64,000 bases of DNA, taken from Kribbella kalugense. Its GTDB lineage: Bacteria; Actinomycetota; Actinomycetes; Propionibacteriales; Kribbellaceae. The number at the start of each line of letters is the position of its first letter. Position 1 is the stretch's first letter. The position numbers and the translations under genes are program-made. The DNA lies in contig NZ_SODF01000001.1 in the NCBI RefSeq assembly GCF_004365875.1, positions 2,604,001-2,668,000 of the forward strand, written 5' to 3'. The notes beneath the pieces were generated by a model, which saw only the letters and a program-made list of their open reading frames with translations, searched no databases and was not told the origin of the DNA. This document shows positions 18,335 through 26,382 of the stretch, in pieces.

Positions 18335-19087
18335 TCACTCCAGCTGTCCGGTCAGCAAGGCGCGCGCCTCGACCAATGACGGCCCGTACCAGGTGAGATG
18401 CCGGCCCGAGACGCAGCGCGCGGGTTTGCTGAACGCCTCGGGTCCGTCATCGGGTGAAAAGGCATAAGGCTCGTCCGGCAGCACTGCCAGGTCGTACTCC
18501 GGTAACGCGTCCAGCTCTATGCGTGGATAACGCTCGCCGGATTCTCCAAGGATGTTGTCTATGCCGATTCGGGCGAGCAGATCCCCCGCGAACGTGTCCC
18601 GTCCCAACGCCATCCACGGCCGCCGCCAGATCGGTATCACGGCCCGCCGGCGCATTCCGTCGTACGGCGAACTCCAGACCGCGCGCGCTTCACCCAACCA
18701 CGCGGGTACGTCGCCGGTGATCGCGGACAGCATGCGTTCGAGTGAGTCGAGTGATTCGGGCACCGTCGTCGGCGCGGTCACCCAGACCGCGATTCCACTC
18801 GCGCGCAACGCGTCCAGATCGACCGCGCGATTCTCTTCGGCGTTCGCGACGACGACGTCCGGTGCGAGTTCGCGGACGCGGTCGAGATCAGGATTCTTGG
18901 TACCGCGAACGCGCACGACGTCGAGGTCCGCGGGATGCGTACACCAGTCGGTCGCACCAACGATCAACGATGCGTCGGTGACCGCGATCGACTCCGTCAA
19001 CGACGGCACGATGCTGACCACACGACGTACAACATCGGGCAGTTCAACAGTGTTGTGGAGGTCGTCGTACACGCTCTTGCACCTCAC
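18335..19087 (-). CDS. helical-backbone metal receptor (BtuF/TroA-like), no signal peptide
   Basis: 250 residues resembling the periplasmic cobalamin/iron-siderophore binding fold: VVSIVPSLTESIAVTDASLIVG, GTKNPDLDRVRELAPDVVVAN, then a second lobe with GRDTFAGDLLARIGIDNILG and YPRIELDALPEYDLAVLPDEPY. No signal sequence or lipobox is present and no ABC transporter genes adjoin, so it is probably cytoplasmic and not a classical transporter component. GTG start; an internal start nearer VVSIVPS is possible. It is followed by the iron-box/small Cys-rich gene, hinting at a metal-related role (inference). Confidence 0.8.
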   Translation of the reverse strand: MRCKSVYDDLHNTVELPDVVRRVVSIVPSLTESIAVTDASLIVGATDWCTHPADLDVVRVRGTKNPDLDRVRELAPDVVVANAEENRAVDLDALRASGIAVWVTAPTTVPESLDSLERMLSAITGDVPAWLGEARAVWSSPYDGMRRRAVIPIWRRPWMALGRDTFAGDLLARIGIDNILGESGERYPRIELDALPEYDLAVLPDEPYAFSPDDGPEAFSKPARCVSGRHLTWYGPSLVEARALLTGQLE

Positions 19088-19364
19088 CTTCGCAGGACGT
19101 TGCCGAGGACAACACTCGCCGATCGGGGCACTTCACGGCAGATTCTGCCGCGTGTCGCCAAGAAATTCTTGAGCGTATCCGGCATGCTCTCGGCACGGCG
19201 GAATCCCTTCTGCACAAGGATTTTCGGCATTTACGCCGCTCTTTGCCGCCAGTTCGCCTTAACCTGTAGACGTTTCGGGTGCTTTACGTGGCGCACAAGT
19301 GTTGTCATCATCATGACGACGAGGAATCCACCGTGGTTTTCCTCAGCCGCACCAAGGAGGCAGA

Positions 19365-19964
19365 GTGCCAGCCAAGAAGGCAGCCGCAGGGAAGGCGACA
19401 GCCAAAAAGGCTTCTCCCGCCAAGAAGACTGTCGCGAAGAAGGCCAGCGCCGCGAAGACGACAACCGCGCGCAAGGTCAGCGCAGTAAAGAAGACAGCGA
19501 CGAAGAAGGTGAGTGCGGCCAAGAAGACCGCCGCTAGGAAGACGGTGGCGAAGAAGGCCCCGGCCAAGAAGACCGTCGCCAAGAAGGCCGTCGCGAAGAA
19601 GGCCCCGGCGAAGAAGGTCACGGCCCGCAAGACCGTTGCGAAGAAGGCGCCGGCGAAGCGCGCTACCGCTGCCAAGAAGGCACCGGCCGCGAAGAAGACG
19701 ACGGCCAAGCGCACGACCGCCGCCAAGAAGACGACGGCGAAGAAGACCGTCGCGCGGAAGACTGCCGCGAAGAAGACGGTGGCGAAGAAGGCGCCGGCCA
19801 AGAAGGTCGCCGCGAAGAAGGCACCGGCGAAGACCGCTGCCAGGAAGGCGCCCGCGAAGCGCGTCGCGGCGAAGAAGTCGGCTGTGAAGAAGACTGTCGC
19901 GAAGAAGGCCCCGGCGCGTAAGGCCCCGGCCCGCAAGACCGCGGCTCGGCGGGTAGCCCGCTGA
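19365..19964 (+). CDS. histone H1-like Lys/Ala-rich DNA-binding protein
   Basis: 199 residues composed almost wholly of Lys, Ala, Pro, Thr, Val and Arg in KKAPAKK, KKTVAKK and KRTTAAKK repeats, with no globular domain. Highly basic, like eukaryotic H1 tails and bacterial H1-like proteins (Hc1, and the Lys-rich tails of actinobacterial HU). It probably coats or compacts DNA. GTG start with a strong AAGGAGG 4 nt upstream. Transcription likely ends at the hairpin at 20007-20038. The repeats make the length prone to change between strains. Confidence 0.85.
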   Translation: MPAKKAAAGKATAKKASPAKKTVAKKASAAKTTTARKVSAVKKTATKKVSAAKKTAARKTVAKKAPAKKTVAKKAVAKKAPAKKVTARKTVAKKAPAKRATAAKKAPAAKKTTAKRTTAAKKTTAKKTVARKTAAKKTVAKKAPAKKVAAKKAPAKTAARKAPAKRVAAKKSAVKKTVAKKAPARKAPARKTAARRVAR

Positions 19965-20006
19965 TCTGGACGTCCGCACTCGCGCGACGTCCGGCAGTAC
20001 AGACCT

Positions 20007-20038
20007 GAGGGGCATCACCGGATTCGGTGATGCCCCTC
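20007..20038. terminator. bidirectional hairpin terminator
   Basis: Perfect 13-bp inverted repeat (gaggggcatcacc / ggtgatgcccctc) with a 6-nt loop, lying between the convergent H1-like gene and the 20060-20248 gene. There is no T-tract, as is common in high-GC actinobacteria. Confidence 0.85.
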
Positions 20039-20059
20039 GGCATGTCGGCGGGACGACTG

Positions 20060-20248
20060 CTAGTCGTCCTCCCACTTCTCGTCGTTGTCCCAGGCCTCGT
20101 TGCGTTCCTGCACCTTGTCGAGGGCGCGGGCGGCTTCCTCCGGGGAGCTGTACGGGCCGAGCCGGTCGCCCGACTTCGCACCCGTGTACGGCTCGACCTG
20201 GCCGGTCTTGGTGTTGTAGTACCACTCGTTGCTGTGATCGTCGCTCAT
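20060..20248 (-). CDS. conserved small acidic protein (SPOR-like)
   Basis: 62 residues from the ATG at 20248, 11 nt after GGAGG; an in-frame GTG 12 nt earlier has no room for a ribosome site. The WYYNTKTGQVEPYTGAKSGD and RLGPYSSPEEAARALDKV motifs recur in short actinobacterial proteins of unknown function and resemble a SPOR-type repeat. The C-terminus is very acidic. Soluble and cytoplasmic by appearance. Confidence 0.8.
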   Translation of the reverse strand: MSDDHSNEWYYNTKTGQVEPYTGAKSGDRLGPYSSPEEAARALDKVQERNEAWDNDEKWEDD

Positions 20249-20301
20249 CTGGATGACCACCTCCTGGGAGTCTTGTCGCAGCTCTTTAGAATGATCTCAC
20301 C

Positions 20302-21150
20302 ATGTCGATCCTTACTCCTGGCGTCATTTCGCCGCGCCGTGACGTACCCGCATCCATCCCGCGCCCGGAATACGTCGACAAGCCGGCCCCGACGCCGTAC
20401 ACCGGTTCCTACGTCACGTCCCCCGAGCTGGTCGAGAAGATGCGCGTCGCGAGCACGCTGGCCGCGCGGGCGTTGCAGGCGGTCGGTGCGGCCGCGAAGC
20501 CCGGCGTGACAACGGACGAACTGGACGCGGTCGGCCACGAGTACCTGATCGAGCGCAACGCCTACCCATCGACGCTCGGCTACCGCGGCTACCCGAAGTC
20601 GCTGTGCACGTCGGTGAACGAAGTGATCTGCCACGGCATCCCCGACGACCGCCCGCTCGAGAACGGCGACATCGTCAACGTCGACATCACGGCGTACCTC
20701 GATGGTGTGCACGGCGACACCAACGCGACGTTCCTCGTCGGCGACGTGGACGAGGAGAGCCGGCTGCTGGTCGAGCGCACGCTGGAAGCGCTGAACCGCG
20801 GCATCAAGGCAGTCAAGCCCGGGCGCAAGGTCAGCATCATTGGCCGCGTGATCGAGTCCTACGCCAAGCGGTTCGGGTACGGCGTGGTGCGCGACTTCAC
20901 CGGTCACGGCATCGCGACGTCGTTCCACTCCGGCCTGATCATCCCGCACTACGACGACGAACGCTTCGACGACGTGATCGAACCGGGCATGACGTTCACC
21001 ATCGAGCCGATGCTGACACTCGGCACCTACGAGTACGACCTGTGGGACGACGGCTGGACCGCCACGACGAAGGACAAGTCCCGCACCGCCCAGTTCGAAC
21101 ACACCCTCCTAGTAACCGACACCGGCGCCGAAGTACTAACCCTCCCGTGA
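20302..21150 (+). CDS. map: type I methionine aminopeptidase
   Basis: Removes N-terminal Met from nascent proteins using two metal ions. 282 residues. All five metal ligands are in place: [20 protein letters not shown] (two Asp), [12 protein letters not shown] (His), MTFTIEPML (Glu) and AQFEHTLLV (Glu). An N-terminal extension (about 1-40, with PRPEYVDKP) matches the SH3-ligand-like extension of actinobacterial MAP 1c. ATG start. The TGA stop overlaps the GTG of the next gene (GTGA), so the two are translationally coupled. Confidence 0.96.
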   Translation: MSILTPGVISPRRDVPASIPRPEYVDKPAPTPYTGSYVTSPELVEKMRVASTLAARALQAVGAAAKPGVTTDELDAVGHEYLIERNAYPSTLGYRGYPKSLCTSVNEVICHGIPDDRPLENGDIVNVDITAYLDGVHGDTNATFLVGDVDEESRLLVERTLEALNRGIKAVKPGRKVSIIGRVIESYAKRFGYGVVRDFTGHGIATSFHSGLIIPHYDDERFDDVIEPGMTFTIEPMLTLGTYEYDLWDDGWTATTKDKSRTAQFEHTLLVTDTGAEVLTLP

Positions 21151-21527
21151 CGATCACGCAGTATGTCGAGGCCCACCTCCCCGGCATCCTCGCGATCTGC
21201 GAAACCGAAGGCTGGCCGAGTCTGCCCGCCGATCCCGTCCGGGCGCACGCGGTCTTCACCGCACCAGGCGTGACAACTGTCGTCGCCCTCGACGGCGAGC
21301 AGGTCATCGGTTTCGCCTACCTGCAAAGCGACGGCCACATCCAGGCGCACCTGTCGCAAATGGCAGTGCACCATGACTACCGCCGCAAGGGCATCGGCCG
21401 CGCACTACTCGAGTACGCCACTCCCCTAACCGGCGCCCAACGAGTAGACCTCGTGACCGACACCGCCAACACCTTCTACGCATCCTTCGACCACCGCACC
21501 TTCGCAGGCTTCCGCATCTACCCGTAG
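21147..21527 (+). CDS. GNAT family N-acetyltransferase
   Basis: 126 residues from the GTG at 21147, overlapping the map stop by 4 nt. The acetyl-CoA motif is [20 protein letters not shown], followed by [20 protein letters not shown] and FAGFRIYP. The ending [19 protein letters not shown] is common to small actinobacterial GNATs. Substrate unknown; pairing with map suggests, but does not prove, a role at protein N-termini. Confidence 0.85.
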   Translation: MTITQYVEAHLPGILAICETEGWPSLPADPVRAHAVFTAPGVTTVVALDGEQVIGFAYLQSDGHIQAHLSQMAVHHDYRRKGIGRALLEYATPLTGAQRVDLVTDTANTFYASFDHRTFAGFRIYP

Positions 21528-21579
21528 CCGTTCGATTGCCGTAACCGCCGAAGGCGGCCGTTCTTGTTTGAATGGCAGT

Positions 21580-22965
21580 GTGACGGCTGACCAGTACGAC
21601 GCGATTGTGATCGGGACCAGTCAGGGTGGACGGTTTCTGCCCGTCGACCTGGCGAAGGCGGGCCAGCGGGTGGCGCTGGTCGAGCGCGGCCAACTCGGCG
21701 GCGTCTGCGTCAACACCGGATGCACCCCGACCAAGACGATGGTCGCCAGCGCTCGCCTTGCCTACCAGGCGCGCCGCGGTCCGGAGTACGGCGTCCGGGT
21801 CGGGCCGGTCTCGGTCGATCTCGCCGCGGTACGCGAGCGCAAGCGGGCCATGGTCGCCGGCGCGCGGGAGAACTACGCGAGCCGTCTGGCGCAGGACGGC
21901 CTCGACCTGATCGAAGGCGAGGCCCACTTCACCGGACCTCACACGATCGAGGTTGCCTTGTCCGGCGGGGGCACGCGGCAGCTCACCGCGCCTGTGATCG
22001 TCATCGACACGGGCACCAGGCCGAAGCCGTTGGAGATTCCCGGGGCAGCCGCCGTACCGGTGCTCGACTCGACGTCGATCATGGAGCTGGACGAAGTACC
22101 AGAGCACCTGATCGTCCTGGGCGGCGGCTATATCGGACTGGAGTTCGGGCAGATGTTCCGCCGATTCGGCAGCTCGGTCACCGTCGTCCAAAGCGCCGCG
22201 CGGCTGCTGATGCTGGAAGACGACGACGTTTCGGACGAGGTCGCCGGAATCTTGCGAGACGAGGGGATCACGGTCCTGACGTCGTCCGCTGCCCTCGAGG
22301 TCGAGCCCGCCGGCGACGGCCTCCGGCTGACCGTCCGAACGGCAGACGGGGTGGAACAACTCGAAGGGACCCACCTGCTGTCGGCGATCGGCCGCGTCCC
22401 GAACACGGAGGCCCTCACTCTCGAAGCAGCCGGCGTCCGGCTCGACGACCGTGGCTTCGTCGAGGTCGACGAGTACCTGGAAACCTCCGTACCCGGCGTG
22501 TACGCGATGGGTGACGTCAAGGGCGGCCCGGCCTTCACCCACTTGTCGTACGACGACTACCGCATCCTGCGTGCCAACCTGCTGCTGCAGGAGAAGGCGA
22601 GCGTGCGCGACCGGATCGTCCCGTACGCCGTGTTCATCGATCCGCAGCTCGGTCGCGTCGGCATCACCGAACGGGAAGCAAGGACGCGCGGCCGCGCGAT
22701 CCGAGTCGCGAAGCTACCGATGAGCGCCGTCGTCCGCGCGATCGAAACCGGCGAGACCCGCGGATTCATGAAGGCCGTCGTCGACGCCGACAACGGCCAG
22801 ATCCTGGGCTGCGCAGTACTAGGCGCCGAGGGCGGCGAGATCATGACCATCATCCAGGTCGCCATGCTCGGCAATCTCCCCCACACCGCGCTCTCAAACG
22901 CGATCCTCACCCACCCCCTCCTAGCCGAAGGCCTAAACACCCTCTTCGCCCTCCTCGACAACTAA
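21580..22965 (+). CDS. FAD-dependent pyridine nucleotide-disulfide oxidoreductase (mercuric reductase-like)
   Basis: About 461 residues with the full family layout: an N-terminal FAD site, the redox disulfide GGVCVNTGCTPTK, the NAD(P) site VLGGGYIGLEFGQMF, FAD motif ETSVPGVYAMGDV, and a dimerisation domain ending ILTHPLLAEGLN with the catalytic His-Glu pair. Redox Cys and His are intact, so it should be an active thiol-disulfide reductase. The first FAD motif reads IVIGTSQGG, with Ser in place of the middle Gly of GxGxxG. No E1/E2 partners or mer genes are nearby, so the substrate is open. The start is put at GTG 21580; a TTG 12 nt upstream is an alternative. Confidence 0.9.
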   Translation: MTADQYDAIVIGTSQGGRFLPVDLAKAGQRVALVERGQLGGVCVNTGCTPTKTMVASARLAYQARRGPEYGVRVGPVSVDLAAVRERKRAMVAGARENYASRLAQDGLDLIEGEAHFTGPHTIEVALSGGGTRQLTAPVIVIDTGTRPKPLEIPGAAAVPVLDSTSIMELDEVPEHLIVLGGGYIGLEFGQMFRRFGSSVTVVQSAARLLMLEDDDVSDEVAGILRDEGITVLTSSAALEVEPAGDGLRLTVRTADGVEQLEGTHLLSAIGRVPNTEALTLEAAGVRLDDRGFVEVDEYLETSVPGVYAMGDVKGGPAFTHLSYDDYRILRANLLLQEKASVRDRIVPYAVFIDPQLGRVGITEREARTRGRAIRVAKLPMSAVVRAIETGETRGFMKAVVDADNGQILGCAVLGAEGGEIMTIIQVAMLGNLPHTALSNAILTHPLLAEGLNTLFALLDN

Positions 22966-23640
22966 CAAGCTCGGACGACAAAGCCACCGTCAGACCAAAC
23001 GCGCCGTACGCGCCCATCTCAACGCCACACCGAACGACCACCGCCACCACCCCGACCACCACCATCACCGCGATCACCGCGATCACCACCATCACCGCGA
23101 TCACCGCGATCACCGCGATCACCGCGATCACCCGCACCTGCACCGTCGGCACCACGCCGCCGCAGTCGCAGCTCGGCAACCCTCACCCACACACGACACC
23201 TCCAACTCCCCGCGACCACCGCCGCCACCGCGACCAGCCACAACCGCGCCGTCGGCACCACGCCACCGCAGTCGCAGCTCAGCAACGCTCACCGCGGCGG
23301 AACCGCAGTACGGCGTCCTCGGCGTCCACGTTGTGCACCTGCACACGACACCTCCACCTTGCCGCGAGTTCGCCGCCGACCGACGCCACCGGACTGCAGT
23401 CGAGGGCCGTCGTACCCCTCGCCCCTCGCCGCTGGAGTCGCGGCTCGGCAACGCTCACCGCGATGGAACCGCAGTACGGCGTCCTCCGCGTCCAGGTCGT
23501 GCGCCTGCGCACGACACCTCCAGCTCGCCGCGAGTTCGCCGCCGACCGACGCCACCGGACTGCAGTCGAGGGCCGTCGCGCCCCTCGCCCCTCGCCCCTC
23601 GCCCCTCGCCCCTCGCCGCTCATGCCTCACGCCTCACGCC
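22966..23640. repeat. 675-nt tandem-repeat intergenic region
   Basis: No credible gene. From left to right it holds a 9-bp array, two related copies of a GTCGGCACCACGCC..CGCAG block at about 23149 and 23253, two copies of a ~166-bp unit starting near 23282 and 23448 (shared landmarks: gcaacgctcaccgcg, aaccgcagtacggcgtcct, cgaccgacgccaccggactg), and a 7-bp array touching the stop codon of the HNH gene. Several Arg/Gly-rich frames cross it but look like repeat translations, not proteins. Confidence 0.85.
23064..23135. repeat. 9-bp tandem array
   Basis: Eight contiguous 9-bp units, six of them exactly atcaccgcg, the third atcaccacc and the last atcacccgc. A minisatellite-like array in noncoding DNA. 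Confidence 0.92.
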
Positions 23641-23644
23641 TCAC
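23581..23644. repeat. 7-bp tandem arrays at the 3' end of the HNH gene
   Basis: Five copies of cccctcg (23581-23615) followed by three copies of gcctcac (23624-23644). The TGA stop of the minus-strand HNH gene lies in the last gcctcac copy, so unit number could change the protein's C-terminus. Confidence 0.9.
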
Positions 23645-25503
23645 GCGGGGCTAACACGGACGCTCGCAGGTACCACGGGGTCCTGGGGCGTTGTCGGGAG
23701 TGGATCGGTCGAGGGATCGCCCCAGACGGCGAACCGGGCGGCTTCCTGCATCGTGGGTTCGTCGGCCGACCACCGACTGGAGCGCCGGCCGGAGCGTGGG
23801 TCGGAGCTCGGACCGGAGCGCGGAGTGGAACGCGGGCTCTGTGCGTCGGGGGCTGCGGTGGCGCGGGTGTTCGGCCTCGGGGCGGCGGTTGCCTCGAGGG
23901 AAGCTGACGCGGTTGGTCTTGGTTGGGGTGGTGGGTCGGCCCAGGTGGGGCGGGTGACGTGGACTGTGTTGTTGGTGATGGTGATGGTCCAGTGGCCGTT
24001 GTGTAGGTCGGTGTGGTGGCGACGGCAGAGCAGGGCCAGGTTCCAGATTGCTGTTGGGCCGCCGTTTATCCAGGATCGGAGGTGGTGGGCGTCGCACATG
24101 ATTGGGGGTGCTCCGCAGACGACGCAGCCTTTGTCGCGTGCGTTCAGGGCGCGGCGCATCGCTCGGGTGACGAGGCGTTCGGCGCGGCCGACGTCGAGCG
24201 GTTGCGAGTTCGAACCGAGTACGAGCGGGATGATCTTGGCGTCGCAGGCGAGTCGGCGGATCGCGGCTGCTGACAGCTGGTCGCCGTACATGAGGGTGCC
24301 GGTGGCGTCTGCTGTGGCGGCTTTCAGGTCGTTCAGATCGATGGTGACGGTGATGTTCGCCTTCGCACCAAACCCAGGCACCCAACCCGCGCGACTCTCG
24401 CCCACCGGAGCACTGGCGCCACCGGTCGCATCCGTGGCGGCGGTGGCTGCAGGATCCGGCGCGTCGGCGATGCACGCGGGATCGGCGGTGCCGCTACCCG
24501 CCTCCGCAGCCGCACCTGCAGTCGCTCCGGCGCCGCTCGCGGCGGGTGCAGTTGTGTCGTCCGCGGTGGAGGTAGGTGTGCTGCCGGTAGGCGCGGTGCC
24601 GGCTGGAGGGCGGGGAGTACGTGCGGTGGGTCGCGGTGTGAAGGCTGCGTCGGTGGCTGCGGCGGCGATGGTTAGGGCTGTGGTGAGGGCGTCTGCTTGG
24701 CGTTTGTCGCGGGGGCGGGGGTCGGGGTCGCCGGTGGCGGTTTTGTGGGGGCGGGCGCCGGTGAAGGTGAGGGAGCGGAGGAGTTCGGCGTTTTCGTTGG
24801 CTAGGTAGCCGCGGAACTTGACTCCGTTTTCGGCGTTCGCGAGGGTGAGGCTCTCGCGTTCGTAGGCCTTGTTTTCGTCGGGTTCCGGGCCGTCGGAGTC
24901 GAGCAGGTCGCAGATCTGCTTGGCTGCTGTACGCAACTCGGCTGGCGACAGTCGACCGGCCAACGTCACGAGCTGTTGTTCGGCCACGTCGAGGTCTTCG
25001 ACCGGGACTCTGGAGCGGACCCGTTCGAGCGCGGACACAATCACACCGGCCTGCGCCGTACGCAACACGCGAACTCCGCCGACACCGTCACCATCCGCCC
25101 CATCCTCAGCAGCGGCCGTCCCAACATCTTCAGTGGCACCGGCGCCATCCGCGGCCTCTTCACGCTGCAGGCGCTCCCCGGACTCGCCGCATTCCGCGGA
25201 GTCCTCAGCGGGGATTGCGATGCCGTGGGTTAGGGCTTCGGTGACGATGGTGTACTTCGGGAGGGCTCGGGCCAGGCGTACGTCGCGCCAGGCTTCGGCT
25301 CGGTCGCGGCGGTAGCGGAACGACAGCAGCTCGACCGCGTCGCGGGCACCGAGCTCTTCGGCGTACCCGCTCTCCTCGATCCGCGCGACCACCTGCAGTC
25401 GGCGGGACCCTCGCTGGGCGAGCTCGGCGTCCAGTGCGTCGAGCTCGGACAGCAGTTCGCCGCCGCTCAACGACCACACCGGTCGCTCACCCAGGAGTTC
25501 CAT
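23641..25503 (-). CDS. DUF222/HNH endonuclease domain protein (13E12 repeat family)
   Basis: 620 residues from the ATG at 25503. An N-terminal DUF222 helical region (about 10-270: LDALDAELAQRGSRRLQVVA, GARDAVELLSFRYRRDRAEA, LTLANAENGVKFRGYL) is followed by an Ala/Thr/Pro-rich low-complexity stretch and an HNH nuclease motif near residues 455-500 (CVVCGAPPIMCDAHHLRSWI, then NLALLCRRHHTDLH). This is the family expanded in mycobacteria and Nocardioidaceae as 13E12 repeats. The HNH Cys and His residues are intact. Biological role unknown. It lies in a repeat-rich accessory segment. Confidence 0.9.
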   Translation of the reverse strand: MELLGERPVWSLSGGELLSELDALDAELAQRGSRRLQVVARIEESGYAEELGARDAVELLSFRYRRDRAEAWRDVRLARALPKYTIVTEALTHGIAIPAEDSAECGESGERLQREEAADGAGATEDVGTAAAEDGADGDGVGGVRVLRTAQAGVIVSALERVRSRVPVEDLDVAEQQLVTLAGRLSPAELRTAAKQICDLLDSDGPEPDENKAYERESLTLANAENGVKFRGYLANENAELLRSLTFTGARPHKTATGDPDPRPRDKRQADALTTALTIAAAATDAAFTPRPTARTPRPPAGTAPTGSTPTSTADDTTAPAASGAGATAGAAAEAGSGTADPACIADAPDPAATAATDATGGASAPVGESRAGWVPGFGAKANITVTIDLNDLKAATADATGTLMYGDQLSAAAIRRLACDAKIIPLVLGSNSQPLDVGRAERLVTRAMRRALNARDKGCVVCGAPPIMCDAHHLRSWINGGPTAIWNLALLCRRHHTDLHNGHWTITITNNTVHVTRPTWADPPPQPRPTASASLEATAAPRPNTRATAAPDAQSPRSTPRSGPSSDPRSGRRSSRWSADEPTMQEAARFAVWGDPSTDPLPTTPQDPVVPASVRVSPA

Positions 25504-25877
25504 ACCCACAACAGTAGACACCCCCACCGACAGTTCTCAAACCCAGAACCCCTTAATTTCAAGGCGATTCGGCACCAGCGCCTGTGGATAACCGGCGCGG
25601 TGCTGCGTCACTGACCAACCCCACCCTTGGGTTCCCCAGGGGCCGGGCCTGAGCGTGATCACCCGTGGCCGCGGCCGCTTGGTCAGTGGCCCACGTCCGC
25701 CTCAACCAGTCGGCGGCGGTCTCGCGTCGACCGCGCCCTACGCGCGGCACGTTGTGCATCAGATGCGTGTCGTTGAGGGCTTGGCGTGCGGATCTGGTGC
25801 ACAACGTGGAGCGGAGGCGGAGAGGGCCGAGCAGTTGGCGAAGGCGGGTGAGCAGCTGGCGAAGGTGGGTGGCTGGC
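25504..25877. other. intergenic region without a supported gene
   Basis: About 375 nt between the HNH gene and an acetyltransferase. Short frames exist on both strands but none has a recognisable product. The only clear structure is the inverted repeat at 25748-25808. Confidence 0.6.
25748..25808. repeat. 17-bp inverted repeat with 27-nt loop
   Basis: Left arm cacgttgtgcatcagat (25748-25764) and right arm atctggtgcacaacgtg (25792-25808) are inverted copies with a single mismatch. The unit could fold into a long hairpin; terminator, repeat-element end or regulator site are all possible. Confidence 0.85.
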
Positions 25878-26339
25878 TTATGGCCAGGGGTGGAAGTTGG
25901 TGGTGGTGTAGAGGGTTTTGGCGGAGTGGTTGCCTTCGGCAACTCGGAGGGCTACTTGGCCTGGGACGGAGGCTAGGAGGGCGCGGGCTATGCCTTGGTG
26001 GCGGTGGGTTGGGGAGGTGAAGAGTTCGATGATGAAGGGGCAGTCGGGGGTGTCGGGCCAGGGGGCTCGGTCTACTACGAGGATTGCGGCGATCAAGACG
26101 TCGTCCAGGCAGGCCAGGCGGCTTAGGTCGAGGTTGAGGTTGCCGTAGGCGGATTCGAAGGTGAGGGTGATGTCTTCGATTGCCTCGGCTTCTGTAGCCG
26201 CCGCGGCTCCGGGTTCGTAGGAGGCGAAGTACAGCCGGCCCAGTGGGACCGTGTCGGCCACCGACGGCGCGCGCGTTGTGACGCCGGCGGGTAGTTCCAC
26301 GAGTTCGGTGGGACCGGCGGGGCGGATCAGGACCGGCAT
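25878..26339 (-). CDS. GNAT family N-acetyltransferase
   Basis: 153 residues from the ATG at 26339 (PVLIRPAGPTELVELPAG). The GNAT motif A is FIIELFTSPTHRHQGIARAL, followed by VPGQVALRVAEGNHSAKTLY and a short end TTTNFHPWP. The N-terminal part (GRLYFASYEPGAAAATEAEA) is typical of this acetyltransferase type. The frame is open further upstream, but the extra residues are low-complexity. Substrate unknown. Confidence 0.82.
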   Translation of the reverse strand: MPVLIRPAGPTELVELPAGVTTRAPSVADTVPLGRLYFASYEPGAAAATEAEAIEDITLTFESAYGNLNLDLSRLACLDDVLIAAILVVDRAPWPDTPDCPFIIELFTSPTHRHQGIARALLASVPGQVALRVAEGNHSAKTLYTTTNFHPWP

Positions 26340-26382
26340 TGGAAGGCCGACCAGGACCCACGCCTGCCGTGCAGGAGCTGGA

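Noticed and set aside
18126..18338. 70-codon minus-strand frame overlapping the small Cys-rich gene
   Set aside because: Another frame of the same strand encodes the conserved CCKDKPRCKKCPVV protein; this one does not resemble any family.
23064..23135. CRISPR array
   Set aside because: The 9-bp units are contiguous without spacers, and no cas genes are present.
25559..25942. 127-codon minus-strand frame between the HNH gene and the acetyltransferase
   Set aside because: Pro/Arg/Leu-rich, no recognisable motif, overlaps the acetyltransferase in another frame and spans the inverted repeat.
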